Numbered from the stretch's first letter, positions 1 to 6,062 are shown. The stretch: 7,328 nt of DNA from Nitrospirota bacterium (GCA_023248505.1 JAHFEM010000082.1:1-7328), one strand, 5' to 3'. Made by a program: numbers and translations. Notes: a model not told the origin generated them from the letters alone.

Positions 1-1
1 T

Positions 2-106
2 GAATGGCGGTTCAATAATAGAAACAATGACTATCTTTTTCGGGACACACTGAAAAAACTTATTTCCTCTGAGAACATAGAGTATAAAGAGTTGGTTGGG
101 TCATGA
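2..106 (+). CDS. C-terminal fragment of a probable IS1595/ISXO2-like transposase (cut by window edge)
   Basis: Reading from base 2 gives an open frame of 34 codons ending in TGA at 104-106. It begins EWRFNNRNNDYLFRDTL and ends in YKELVGS. An E-[FW]-x-[FY]-R-F-N-x-R block, then a helix of the LFRDTLKKLI kind and a final Y-K/R-E-L stretch, is how I recall transposases of the IS1595 (ISXO2-like, DDE) family ending. The match is from memory of the family and not from a search. The catalytic domain would lie to the left of the window. The stop overlaps by 6 bp the stop of the convergent minus-strand gene, so almost no room is left here for a terminal inverted repeat. The element end must therefore lie inside or beyond that gene. 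It could be another short C-terminal fragment, but the composition looks coding and the Arg/Asn motif is specific. Confidence 0.55.
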   Translation, partial: EWRFNNRNNDYLFRDTLKKLISSENIEYKELVGS

Positions 107-937
107 TGGCAGATAATCAAATACCCTTTCCTTGATCTTTAAAGTGTGTTTTGAATTTCCGACATTATAAAAGTTTAGGATCTTCATATATATCCTTACG
201 TCGTCAAAATTGAATTCAATTTTGTTGTGATCAATCGCCATAATCATATCTCTAATATTAGGACCCAACCATTGCCTTGCAAATATTACAATATTTTCCA
301 TTCCATGGGGGAGCACTAACCCTGCAACATTTCCAGGGTCTTGAAATTCTAGTCCCGGCCTTAATATTGTCTGCTTATGCCGCACATTCCCTTCGATGTT
401 CCTATCAAATCCAATAGAAAAAACTGAACCGTTAAAGATTGTAAATCGGAATTCCAGATACGGATCTCCGCCGTTATCAATCCATCTGGCCCGCTGCCCT
501 GTAACGAGAATAAGATCACTTAAGTTTGTCTTATCATTATCGGCAATTTGAAGCAAATAACTTATATCGTTAGATCCCTGTTCTTCGGTTGAATTTCGTG
601 TTTTTAATGTCTTAGTAGTTCTGTCCTTTGCGACTGGCACCTTCAATTCCATTTTTTGATGAAGCCTTTTAGATTGAATAAATGTCCACACAAGCAGAGC
701 AACAATAGTAAGCGGAACCAATCCCCATGGAATCCAAACCGCATTTTCTAATATTGTTCTCGCAATACTCATAATTTTATTTTCAGGATTAGGTATTAAC
801 GTGCTCATTCCTTTGAGAAGCTTTAATCTGATCTCTTCCTGAAACAACCAGAACAGAAAAATCCAAACCCAGTAAAAGGGGTGCTCTTTAAGTTTTAGAT
901 ACCAAGCAGCAAGGTGTTTATTTTGTATGGCGGGCAT
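101..937 (-). CDS. Uncharacterised membrane protein, two N-terminal helices and a soluble C-terminal domain
   Basis: I do not recognise a named family. The frame is open back to 1006, but the ATG at 937-935 is preferred. On the minus strand it follows a GAGGGG stretch at good spacing, and the protein then begins MPAIQNKHL with 278 residues. Residues about 20-32 form a short aromatic hydrophobic segment (HPFYWVWIFLFWLF). Residues about 67-87 form a clear membrane span (WIPWGLVPLTIVALLVWTFI) followed by K/R-rich sequence, consistent with a cytoplasmic C-terminal part. From about residue 125 the protein is soluble and mostly strand-like (YLEFRFTIFNGSVFSIGF, then a long KIEFNFDDVRIYMKI segment), suggesting a beta-sandwich-like domain. 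Its codon use is AT-rich like the other genes on this side. It is convergent with the transposase fragment, overlapping by 6 bp, and diverges from the protease-like frame at 1036. It may be a passenger gene of a mobile element. Function unknown. Confidence 0.7.
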   Translation of the reverse strand: MPAIQNKHLAAWYLKLKEHPFYWVWIFLFWLFQEEIRLKLLKGMSTLIPNPENKIMSIARTILENAVWIPWGLVPLTIVALLVWTFIQSKRLHQKMELKVPVAKDRTTKTLKTRNSTEEQGSNDISYLLQIADNDKTNLSDLILVTGQRARWIDNGGDPYLEFRFTIFNGSVFSIGFDRNIEGNVRHKQTILRPGLEFQDPGNVAGLVLPHGMENIVIFARQWLGPNIRDMIMAIDHNKIEFNFDDVRIYMKILNFYNVGNSKHTLKIKERVFDYLPS

Positions 938-1035
938 GGCGGTCCCCTCAGGTGGTGTGTATAGACGCAGACATAGCAGTCCCGTTCCGGAATTAATAAT
1001 GCACAATTCCGCGTCATGTTAAGTGTTCTCCCGCC

Positions 1036-1545
1036 TTGTGTCAAGTTAATAACCCCGAATTTAAAGAATTGACAGACCTTATAAACAATCATAGAGGAAC
1101 CCCAGACTCCTATAGGGCTGAACTGGCATATCTGCTGAAAAAGTTTGACCCTGCTGTACTTTTTCATTTGGAGCAATCAAAGAATCATTCAATCTCACTC
1201 TTGAAAGCATGGTTGCCGCGCCACAAGTTCAAAAACTGGAAAATCACAGAGACAAAACGGAAACGAGTAACCCCCGAAGACAAAAGAAACCGAGCGGAGA
1301 AAATCGCAGAAATATTAAGCAATCCAAGTCGTTGGCACTCACATGGAAGGGGGATAGGATTGCGAGAACTTACCAGCAAAGAAATAAATCTCAAAATCGA
1401 TAATTTTGGCATAAATAAAGACTTGAACAAGCATGTTCGAACGTATTATGATTTATTATTAGATTATGCGCATAAGATCCGATGTGGAGACATGCGATCA
1501 ACAATCATTCATAGCCAAAATGGCCTAAGACCATATCCGGCATGA
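1036..1545 (+). CDS. C-terminal part of an SDH/ClpP-class serine protease-like protein, probably 5'-truncated
   Basis: This frame of 169 residues can only begin at TTG 1036. In-frame sequence upstream runs back to a TAA at 997 with no ATG, and no convincing ribosome binding site precedes the TTG. Residues 86-108 (RAEKIAEIL, then WHSHGRGIG at 100-108), the following L-T-S-K-E-I-N-L-K-I segment and the IHSQNG near the end resemble the C-terminal region of SDH-type (serine dehydrogenase proteinase, ClpP/crotonase fold) proteases. In those, an A-x-x-I-A-x-x-L helix and an H-G-R-x-I motif follow the catalytic domain. The catalytic half, with the nucleophile serine and the D-P-Q region, is missing, so no protease activity is expected from this piece alone. 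The next gene starts 14 bp after the stop and was probably co-transcribed. It could also be an intact small protein of another kind. The family assignment is from memory. Confidence 0.5.
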   Translation: MCQVNNPEFKELTDLINNHRGTPDSYRAELAYLLKKFDPAVLFHLEQSKNHSISLLKAWLPRHKFKNWKITETKRKRVTPEDKRNRAEKIAEILSNPSRWHSHGRGIGLRELTSKEINLKIDNFGINKDLNKHVRTYYDLLLDYAHKIRCGDMRSTIIHSQNGLRPYPA

Positions 1546-1559
1546 GCTGAGGAGATCCT

Positions 1560-1754
1560 ATGTCACGAAAGAGCCAACTAAAAAAAATATTAAAAGAAAT
1601 GGAATCTCTCCTCGAATCAAATCCAGAGTTACGGGAAGCCCTAAAAGACATAGAGCCAATGATAAAGGATAGTGGAAATGATGAGGATTATAGAGGCATA
1701 AAATTGCCTTACGTTTCAGCAAAACCAATTCAAAGTCCAGAGTGGGGCACGTAA
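1560..1754 (+). CDS. Small acidic hypothetical protein coupled to the upstream protease-like gene
   Basis: The product is 64 residues and starts at ATG 1560, with an AGGAG ribosome binding site at 1550-1554 five bases before it. I recognise no family. Residues 1-35 are charged and helix-prone (MSRKSQLKKILKEMESLLES, then NPELREALKDIEPMI), with leucine and isoleucine spacing suggesting an amphipathic helix pair. The last 25 residues are loop-like, with prolines and an S-P-E-W-G-T end. There is no signal peptide or membrane span. It lies 14 bp after the protease-like frame and directly before an intrinsic terminator, so it is the last gene of that small unit. A partner or adaptor role for the protease is possible from position alone. 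The strong ribosome binding site and clean ends argue that it is a real gene. Confidence 0.6.
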   Translation: MSRKSQLKKILKEMESLLESNPELREALKDIEPMIKDSGNDEDYRGIKLPYVSAKPIQSPEWGT

Positions 1755-1770
1755 AAAAATATTAAACGCT

Positions 1771-1803
1771 AAAAAAGCCCGTCTACATAAGGCGGGTTTT
1801 TTT
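1771..1803 (+). terminator. Rho-independent terminator after the small protein gene
   Basis: CCCGTC (1778-1783) pairs with GGCGGG (1791-1796), including one T-G wobble, around a 7-base loop TACATAA. A run of seven T follows at 1797-1803. Six A at 1771-1776 precede the stem and could pair with the T run apart from one bulged G, so the hairpin may also act in the opposite direction. It closes the unit formed by the genes at 1036-1754 and separates it from the transposase promoter starting at 1807. Confidence 0.85.
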
Positions 1804-1806
1804 ATG

Positions 1807-1835
1807 TTGACAATGCTTGAGCGCTCAAGTATTAT
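1807..1835 (+). promoter_or_regulatory. Near-consensus sigma-70 promoter of the IS1-like transposase
   Basis: TTGACA at 1807-1812 is a perfect -35 box. TATTAT at 1830-1835 differs from TATAAT at one base, and the spacer is exactly 17 bp. The start codon follows at 1866, giving a leader of about 25 bases that contains a GTGAGG ribosome binding site at 1853-1858. A transposase promoter this strong is unusual unless it is repressed (see the palindrome inside the spacer). Confidence 0.7.
1816..1829. promoter_or_regulatory. Perfect 14-bp palindrome in the promoter spacer, operator candidate
   Basis: CTTGAGCGCTCAAG is a perfect palindrome that fills almost all of the 17-bp spacer between the -35 and -10 boxes. 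A dimeric regulator bound here would block RNA polymerase, the classical position for a repressor operator. The binding protein is not known. It could be the transposase's own N-terminal helix-turn-helix or a host factor. As RNA or single-strand DNA it would form a 7-bp stem with no loop, so a DNA-level role is more likely. Confidence 0.5.
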
Positions 1836-1865
1836 GTTCTCACATACTCACCGTGAGGCTCTGCA

Positions 1866-2693
1866 ATGAACAGGCTAGACGCTAAAACCCGATCTCAAAT
1901 CGTCGCTGCATTAGTCGAGGGAAACTCAATCCGCGCTACTTGCAGAATGACGGGTGCCGCAAAGGGTACGGTTCTAAAGCTCCTTGCTGATATTGGAACC
2001 GCTTGTAAGAAGTATCAGGATGAGACTTTTAGAAATCTCCCTTGCCAGCGGATTCAATGCGATGAGATTTGGTCCTTCTGCTACGCCAAAGAGAAGAACG
2101 TACCCGAAGAACTGCAAGGTAAATTCGGTTTCGGCGACGTGTGGACCTGGACGGCGATTGATGCACAAACTAAGCTTATTCCTTGCTGGCTGGTAGGAGG
2201 AAGAACTGCCCAATATGCACAGAAGTTTATCGATGATCTTGCCTCAAGAATGGCAAACCGAATCCAGCTTACTACAGATGGTCATCGGGCTTATCTTACG
2301 GCAGTCGAGGGGGCATTCGGTGCTGAGGTTGATTATGCGATGCTGGTTAAGCTCTACAGCACCGATCCCGCATTAGAGGGTAAATACAGCCCTGGTGAGT
2401 GCTGTGGGACAAGACAAGAGGCGATTTCGGGCAATCCCGATCCGATCCATGTATCAACAAGCTTTGCAGAGCGATCCAATTTGACAATGAGAATGGGAAT
2501 GCGGAGATTTACCAGACTGACAAACGCTTTCAGCAAGAAGATTGAGAACCTTGAGCATATGGTGTCTTTGTTCTTCATGTACTATAACTTTGCGAAGGTT
2601 CATCAAACTCTGAGGGTGACACCTGCAATGGAAGCGGGATTGACCGATCATGTGTGGTCACTTCAAGAAATTGTGGCCTTAATTTCAAACTGA
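1866..2693 (+). CDS. IS1-family-like DDE transposase, complete single ORF
   Basis: The product has 275 residues. Residues about 5-45 form a helix-turn-helix (ALVEGNSIRATCRMTGAAKG) that would bind the element ends. The catalytic core follows: D66 in QCDEIW, D138 in TTDGHRAY and E202 in AERSN, with the R-x-x-R-L-T-x-A-F-S-K block after the glutamate that is typical of IS1-type enzymes. The C-terminus has a Y-N-F-A-K-V-H-Q-T-L segment and the usual P-A-M-E-A-G-L tail. Unlike classical IS1 (insA/insB with a -1 frameshift), this is one uninterrupted frame, as in other branches of the family. All three catalytic residues are present and nothing is broken, so the enzyme may be active. A good promoter and the ribosome binding site GTGAGG (1853-1858) precede ATG 1866. 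I could not identify a matched pair of terminal inverted repeats, so the element limits are undefined. Confidence 0.88.
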   Translation: MNRLDAKTRSQIVAALVEGNSIRATCRMTGAAKGTVLKLLADIGTACKKYQDETFRNLPCQRIQCDEIWSFCYAKEKNVPEELQGKFGFGDVWTWTAIDAQTKLIPCWLVGGRTAQYAQKFIDDLASRMANRIQLTTDGHRAYLTAVEGAFGAEVDYAMLVKLYSTDPALEGKYSPGECCGTRQEAISGNPDPIHVSTSFAERSNLTMRMGMRRFTRLTNAFSKKIENLEHMVSLFFMYYNFAKVHQTLRVTPAMEAGLTDHVWSLQEIVALISN

Positions 2694-2718
2694 CCCACTA
2701 CCGGGGTTAAGAATTCGC

Positions 2719-2747
2719 TTGACAGCTGAAGCTCTTTCGTTTATAAA
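2719..2747 (+). promoter_or_regulatory. Near-consensus sigma-70 promoter of the Rrf2/sulfur cluster
   Basis: TTGACA at 2719-2724 and TATAAA at 2742-2747 are separated by exactly 17 bp. The predicted transcription start is near 2754, about 33 bases before the Rrf2 start codon. It is the only strong promoter I see ahead of the permease, aprA, aprB and sat, all on the same strand with short gaps, so it may drive the whole run. Confidence 0.65.
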
Positions 2748-2759
2748 TCTATAAAATAC

Positions 2760-2778
2760 TTAATCCCCATCGGAATAG
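2760..2778. promoter_or_regulatory. Imperfect dyad downstream of the promoter, candidate Rrf2 operator
   Basis: TTAATCC (2760-2766) and GGAATAG (2772-2778) form an inverted repeat around CCATC, with 5 of 7 positions symmetric. It lies just after the predicted transcription start and just before the regulator's ATG at 2787. A repressor bound there would block initiation or early elongation. AT-rich arms with CC/GG centres resemble the general shape of operators of CymR-like Rrf2 regulators, but I cannot confirm the match. Confidence 0.35.
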
Positions 2779-2786
2779 TAGAGTAT

Positions 2787-3254
2787 ATGATTCATTTCTC
2801 GGCCAAAAGTGAATATGCCGTCTTGGCGATCCTCGCCCTCTCCCTTCACTCCGGAGAGGGCCCTTTACAGGTCAGGACCATTGCCCAAAGAGAGAGGATC
2901 CCCATCCGTTTCTTAGAACAGGTGATGAATCATCTAAAGAAGCGCGGTTTCGTCGAAAGTGTGCGAGGGCCTCATGGCGGCTACCGTCTGACGAAGTCTC
3001 CAGACCAAATTCTCCTGGGGGAATTACTCCAAGCGATTGAAGGTCCCCTCGTTGCGATCGACTCCACACAGCGCCGCCAGAGGGGATCGCTGAATGGGTC
3101 CGATGAAGGAGAGATGGAAAGCGCCGTCATCAGGGAGGTCTGGCAAGAGGTAAGCGCCTCGCTTAAGGAACATCTTGATTCGATTAATTTCAAGGATCTC
3201 TCCGAAAGAAAAAAGGAGATGGAAGGAAAGCAGACTTTAATGTTCCACATCTAG
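2787..3254 (+). CDS. Rrf2-family transcriptional regulator without Fe-S cysteines
   Basis: This 155-residue winged-helix regulator acts as a dimer on DNA in the cytoplasm. The Rrf2 signature is complete: the start MIHFSAKSEYAVLAILAL, the recognition region IPIRFLEQVMNHLKKRGFV (about 38-56), and the wing motif RGPHGGYRL (60-68). The C-terminal part (about 110-145) is a helix for dimerisation. There is no cysteine anywhere in the protein, so it cannot hold the [2Fe-2S] cluster of IscR or the [4Fe-4S] cluster of NsrR or RsrR. This matches the CymR/CysR branch, which controls sulfur and cysteine metabolism by protein or metabolite contacts. It is the first gene before a permease, aprA, aprB and sat, and a dyad lies over its own transcript start, so autoregulation and control of the cluster are likely. 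The start ATG is the only one that fits the family N-terminus, although the ribosome binding site is weak. Confidence 0.9.
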   Translation: MIHFSAKSEYAVLAILALSLHSGEGPLQVRTIAQRERIPIRFLEQVMNHLKKRGFVESVRGPHGGYRLTKSPDQILLGELLQAIEGPLVAIDSTQRRQRGSLNGSDEGEMESAVIREVWQEVSASLKEHLDSINFKDLSERKKEMEGKQTLMFHI

Positions 3255-3316
3255 CTTATTGTATTCGCAACCCGAAGCGGAAGAATTAAGAAACCGATGT
3301 TCCTAAGAAAGCGCTC

Positions 3317-4258
3317 ATGAACCCTATCGATATCAGTTCGATCGTCCTGATTTCAATTACCCTTTTTGCGGCCACCGTGAATGGCGCGCTGGGGTATGGT
3401 TTCTCCTCGATTACGGTGCCGGTCGCTCTGATTTTCTATACCAACCGAATTCTCAATCCGGCATTGGTCTTGATCGAAGTGGTCGTCAACATCTACGTTC
3501 TTCTCATTAACCGGGAGAGCATCCCGGCCGTTTGGAGACGGGTCTACCCGATTTTGATCGGACTGGCTCCCGGCGTCCTCATCGGGAGCTATCTTCTCTC
3601 TTCGATTCACCCAGGTTGGATTAAATTCTTTACCTATCTCTTTATCCTCCCGCTGATCTTGATTCAAGCGGCGGGAATTCGCAGACCGCTCCAATCGGAG
3701 AGGGCTCTCGGAATCCCATTCGGCACCGGCATCGGATTTCTCTACTCTGTCACAACGGTCTCGGGGCCTCCCCTCGCCGTCCTCTTTAATAATCAGGGCT
3801 TCGTGAAAAAAGAGTTCCGGGCCGCGCTCGGGATTATCCGTGTGGCCGAATCGGGCCTGACCGCCATGGCTTACTATTATTTAGGTCTCTATTCGATCGA
3901 AAGCAAGGCGATCCTCTCCACCATCATCCCGAGTGTAATCATCGGCATCCCCGTCGGCGCTTTTTTAATCCGGCAGATGGATGCGGAAACCTTCCGGCGG
4001 ATCTGCATGAGCTTCGATGTCTGGGTGGTCGGCTTCGGCCTCTCCCGAGTCCTGATCGATTTGCATCTGATCGGCCATCCATATGCCTACAGCGTGATGC
4101 TTTCTGCGCTTCTGGTGGACGGCTATCTTCTCTACCATTTCTTCACCAAACGCAAACCGATTGAGATGCAACCCGAAGCCCCCGAAATAACGCCGGCTGC
4201 AATGCCTTCGGTTCAGAGTATTTCTCCCATGGAGCGCAAATGGAATCGGAAAGAATAG
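3317..4258 (+). CDS. TSUP (TauE/SafE) family permease, probable sulfate or sulfite transporter
   Basis: The product is an integral membrane protein of 313 residues with about eight hydrophobic segments in two related halves. The first half carries VNGALGYGFSSITVP (21-35). The second carries TTVSGPPLAVLFNNQGF (146-162), followed by a K-x-E-F-R-A-A-L stretch. These are the paired signatures of the TSUP family (PF01925), whose members move sulfite, sulfoacetate, sulfate or related anions. From about residue 278 to the end there is a Pro- and Lys/Arg-rich hydrophilic tail, probably cytoplasmic. It sits 62 bp after the Rrf2 gene and 37 bp before aprA, in the same direction. The substrate is therefore likely a sulfur oxyanion: sulfate taken up for Sat, or sulfite leaving when AprAB makes too much. 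Direction and substrate cannot be told from sequence. The ribosome binding site is poor (AAGAAAG). Confidence 0.85.
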   Translation: MNPIDISSIVLISITLFAATVNGALGYGFSSITVPVALIFYTNRILNPALVLIEVVVNIYVLLINRESIPAVWRRVYPILIGLAPGVLIGSYLLSSIHPGWIKFFTYLFILPLILIQAAGIRRPLQSERALGIPFGTGIGFLYSVTTVSGPPLAVLFNNQGFVKKEFRAALGIIRVAESGLTAMAYYYLGLYSIESKAILSTIIPSVIIGIPVGAFLIRQMDAETFRRICMSFDVWVVGFGLSRVLIDLHLIGHPYAYSVMLSALLVDGYLLYHFFTKRKPIEMQPEAPEITPAAMPSVQSISPMERKWNRKE

Positions 4259-4295
4259 TCAACCTCAGTAGAATGTAACAAACGGAAAGGAGCCT

Positions 4296-6011
4296 ATGGA
4301 ACGGAAGATCATCGAAACGGATATCCTCATTATCGGCGGGGGGACGGCCGGTTGTATGGCGGCGGTCGAGGCGAAAGAGCGTTACCCCCAGCTCAACGTC
4401 ACCATCCTGGAGAAGGCCCACATCGATCGAAGCGGCTGCCTGGCCGGGGGGATGAACGCCATCAACGCCTACCTGAATAAGGGGGAGACCCCCGAGAGCT
4501 TCGTCCGGTATGTCCGGTCAGACTCGTGCGGATTGATCCGTGAAGACCTGGTCAAGACGATGTCGGAGCTCTTCGAGTATTGCGTGAAGAAGGTGGAGAA
4601 GTGGGGCCTTCCGATCCTCTGCGATGATCAGGGAAACTATCTTCCGCGGGGTCGATGGAACATCAAGATCAACGGCGAATCGCTCAAGCCGATCCTCGCG
4701 AAAGCGGCTCGTTCGGCGGGGGCGCAAGTCTATAATTGGGTTGCCGTCACCAATCTGCTGACGGAGGGGGATCGGATTGTGGGAGCGGTCGCCTTTTCGC
4801 TTCGAAACGGAACCTTCTATGTCGTCAAAGCCAAGGCGACCATCATCGCAACGGGGGGAGCGGCGGGGCTCTATCGACCGAACAATCCCGGCGACGCCTC
4901 GCACAAGACCTGGTATTGTCCCTACAACACCGGAGCAGGCTATGCGATGGGGATTCGGGCCGGGGCCGAGATGACCTCGTTTGAGATGCGCTACGTCGCC
5001 CTTCGAACGAAGGATACGATCGCGCCGACCGGAACAATCGCCCTCGGCGTCAAAGCGCCGCAGGTCAACGCCAAGGGGGAGCAGTTCATGAAAACCCGCT
5101 ACGCCCACCTCGGCGGCGACGGCGCACCGACCCCCTATCGCACCTATGGCCCGTTGATGGAGATCAAGGAAGGCCGGGGACCGGTTTACCTCGATACCCG
5201 CGGCCTCACGCCGGAGCAGTCTCGCGAGCTGAAATCGGCTTACCTCGATATGTATCCCTCGATGGTTCTCTACTGGGCCGCCAACAACATCGATCCCTCC
5301 AAGGAGCCGATTGAAGTCCAAACGACCGAACCCTACATTGTCGGGGGCCACTGCCAGGCCGGATACTGGGTGGACGGCGACCGTCGGACGACCCTGAAAG
5401 GGCTCTATGCCGCAGGCGATGTCTCGGGGGGCGCCCCCTATAAATTTGTTTCCGGATGCTGGGCGGAAGGGGTCATAGCCGCCCGCGCTGCGGGAGCTGA
5501 TATCGCGAGCATGCCGCCGGTGACCGTCTCGGATGAGCAGATCGCCGCAGAGGAAGATCGGGCTTTCAAAGCGCTCCGAAGTCAAGGGAAGGTTCGATAC
5601 CCCGTTCTTCCCACCGATATGGAGGCCCGCCTTCAAAAACTGTTGGAGCAGTATGCCGGCGGGGCTTCGACCTATTACGAGATGAACGAAGAGATGTTGC
5701 AGATTGCCCGGCAGCGGCTGGCCAAATTTCCGGCCGACTTCGACCAACTGGTTGCAAACGATCTTCATCAACTGATGAAAGTGCATGAGATCATGGACCG
5801 GGTCGATGTCGCTCAGACCCTGGTCGAGCACCTTCTCCATCGGAGAGAGACCCGTTGGCCCTCCTATCAGACGAGAATCGACTATCCGGAACGGGATGAT
5901 GTCAATTGGCTGAAGTTCGTCAATTCCAGACTCGATCCGAAGACGGGAAAGATTGAGGTGCTGACGCGGCCCTACGAACAGATTATCCCGGGAGATCGGT
6001 ACAAGCCGTAA
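4296..6011 (+). CDS. aprA: Adenylyl-sulfate (APS) reductase alpha subunit
   Basis: AprA is the FAD subunit of the cytoplasmic APS reductase, which catalyses APS + 2 e- to AMP + sulfite (reversible in sulfur oxidisers). The N-terminus has the FAD dinucleotide motif ILIIGGGTAGCMAA (9-22). GGMNAINAYL (51-60) matches the AprA active-site segment with its conserved Asn. EMRYVALRTKD (230-240) matches the segment with the substrate-binding Arg. TEPYIVGGHCQAGYW (344-358) carries the conserved catalytic-site His352. LYAAGDVSGGAPYKFVSGC (370-388) is the second FAD contact. The protein has 571 residues, against roughly 620-660 in typical dissimilatory AprA, with the conserved core intact. AAGGAG (4287-4292) lies just before ATG 4296. 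The gene precedes aprB by 51 bp, and in typical sulfate reducers aprB comes first. A fumarate reductase/SdhA-type flavoprotein is excluded by these AprA motifs and by the partner gene. Confidence 0.95.
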   Translation: MERKIIETDILIIGGGTAGCMAAVEAKERYPQLNVTILEKAHIDRSGCLAGGMNAINAYLNKGETPESFVRYVRSDSCGLIREDLVKTMSELFEYCVKKVEKWGLPILCDDQGNYLPRGRWNIKINGESLKPILAKAARSAGAQVYNWVAVTNLLTEGDRIVGAVAFSLRNGTFYVVKAKATIIATGGAAGLYRPNNPGDASHKTWYCPYNTGAGYAMGIRAGAEMTSFEMRYVALRTKDTIAPTGTIALGVKAPQVNAKGEQFMKTRYAHLGGDGAPTPYRTYGPLMEIKEGRGPVYLDTRGLTPEQSRELKSAYLDMYPSMVLYWAANNIDPSKEPIEVQTTEPYIVGGHCQAGYWVDGDRRTTLKGLYAAGDVSGGAPYKFVSGCWAEGVIAARAAGADIASMPPVTVSDEQIAAEEDRAFKALRSQGKVRYPVLPTDMEARLQKLLEQYAGGASTYYEMNEEMLQIARQRLAKFPADFDQLVANDLHQLMKVHEIMDRVDVAQTLVEHLLHRRETRWPSYQTRIDYPERDDVNWLKFVNSRLDPKTGKIEVLTRPYEQIIPGDRYKP

Positions 6012-6062
6012 GAGAGTGAGTCCGTCGCCCCCTCATCCATAACCATTGAAGGAGTCCAAGAA

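Larger units (their letters stand above)
1..1035. mobile_element. Putative IS1595-type element with passenger gene, right end near 1035 (left end outside window)
   Basis: This is a proposed boundary only. The transposase tail at 2-106 is followed immediately by a convergent membrane-protein gene that ends inside the transposase stop. IS1595-family elements are known to carry passenger genes after the transposase. The sequence just before 1036 reads, on the minus strand, GGCGGGAGAACACTTAAC, a G-rich start of the kind seen at the tips of such elements. The plus-strand frame that starts at 1036 looks like a protease gene lacking its 5' half, as expected if the element had landed in it. The left end and target duplication are not visible, so this remains a hypothesis. 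Confidence 0.3.

Noticed and set aside
895..1176. 93-codon minus-strand frame across the start regions of two divergent genes
   Set aside because: It overlaps both supported genes, has no family features and ends within the membrane-protein gene.
1036..1754. Toxin-antitoxin pair
   Set aside because: The first frame resembles a protease C-terminus, and the small protein lacks a recognisable antitoxin DNA-binding domain. Size and order alone are not enough.
2756..2786. Wider inverted repeat ATACT ... AGTAT around the Rrf2 dyad
   Set aside because: Its centre (2771) does not coincide with the centre of the inner dyad (2769), and five-base AT-rich arms arise easily by chance.
4518..5840. 440-codon open frame on the minus strand opposite aprA
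   Set aside because: It is antisense to a certain AprA, its protein is low in recognisable motifs and rich in Arg/Gly/His from complementing GC-rich codons, and no ribosome binding site was noted. It is a shadow.
4296..6011. Fumarate reductase or succinate dehydrogenase flavoprotein
   Set aside because: It shares the FAD fold, but the AINAYL, RYVALRTKD and VGGHCQAGYW segments and the adjacent AprB and Sat identify AprA.
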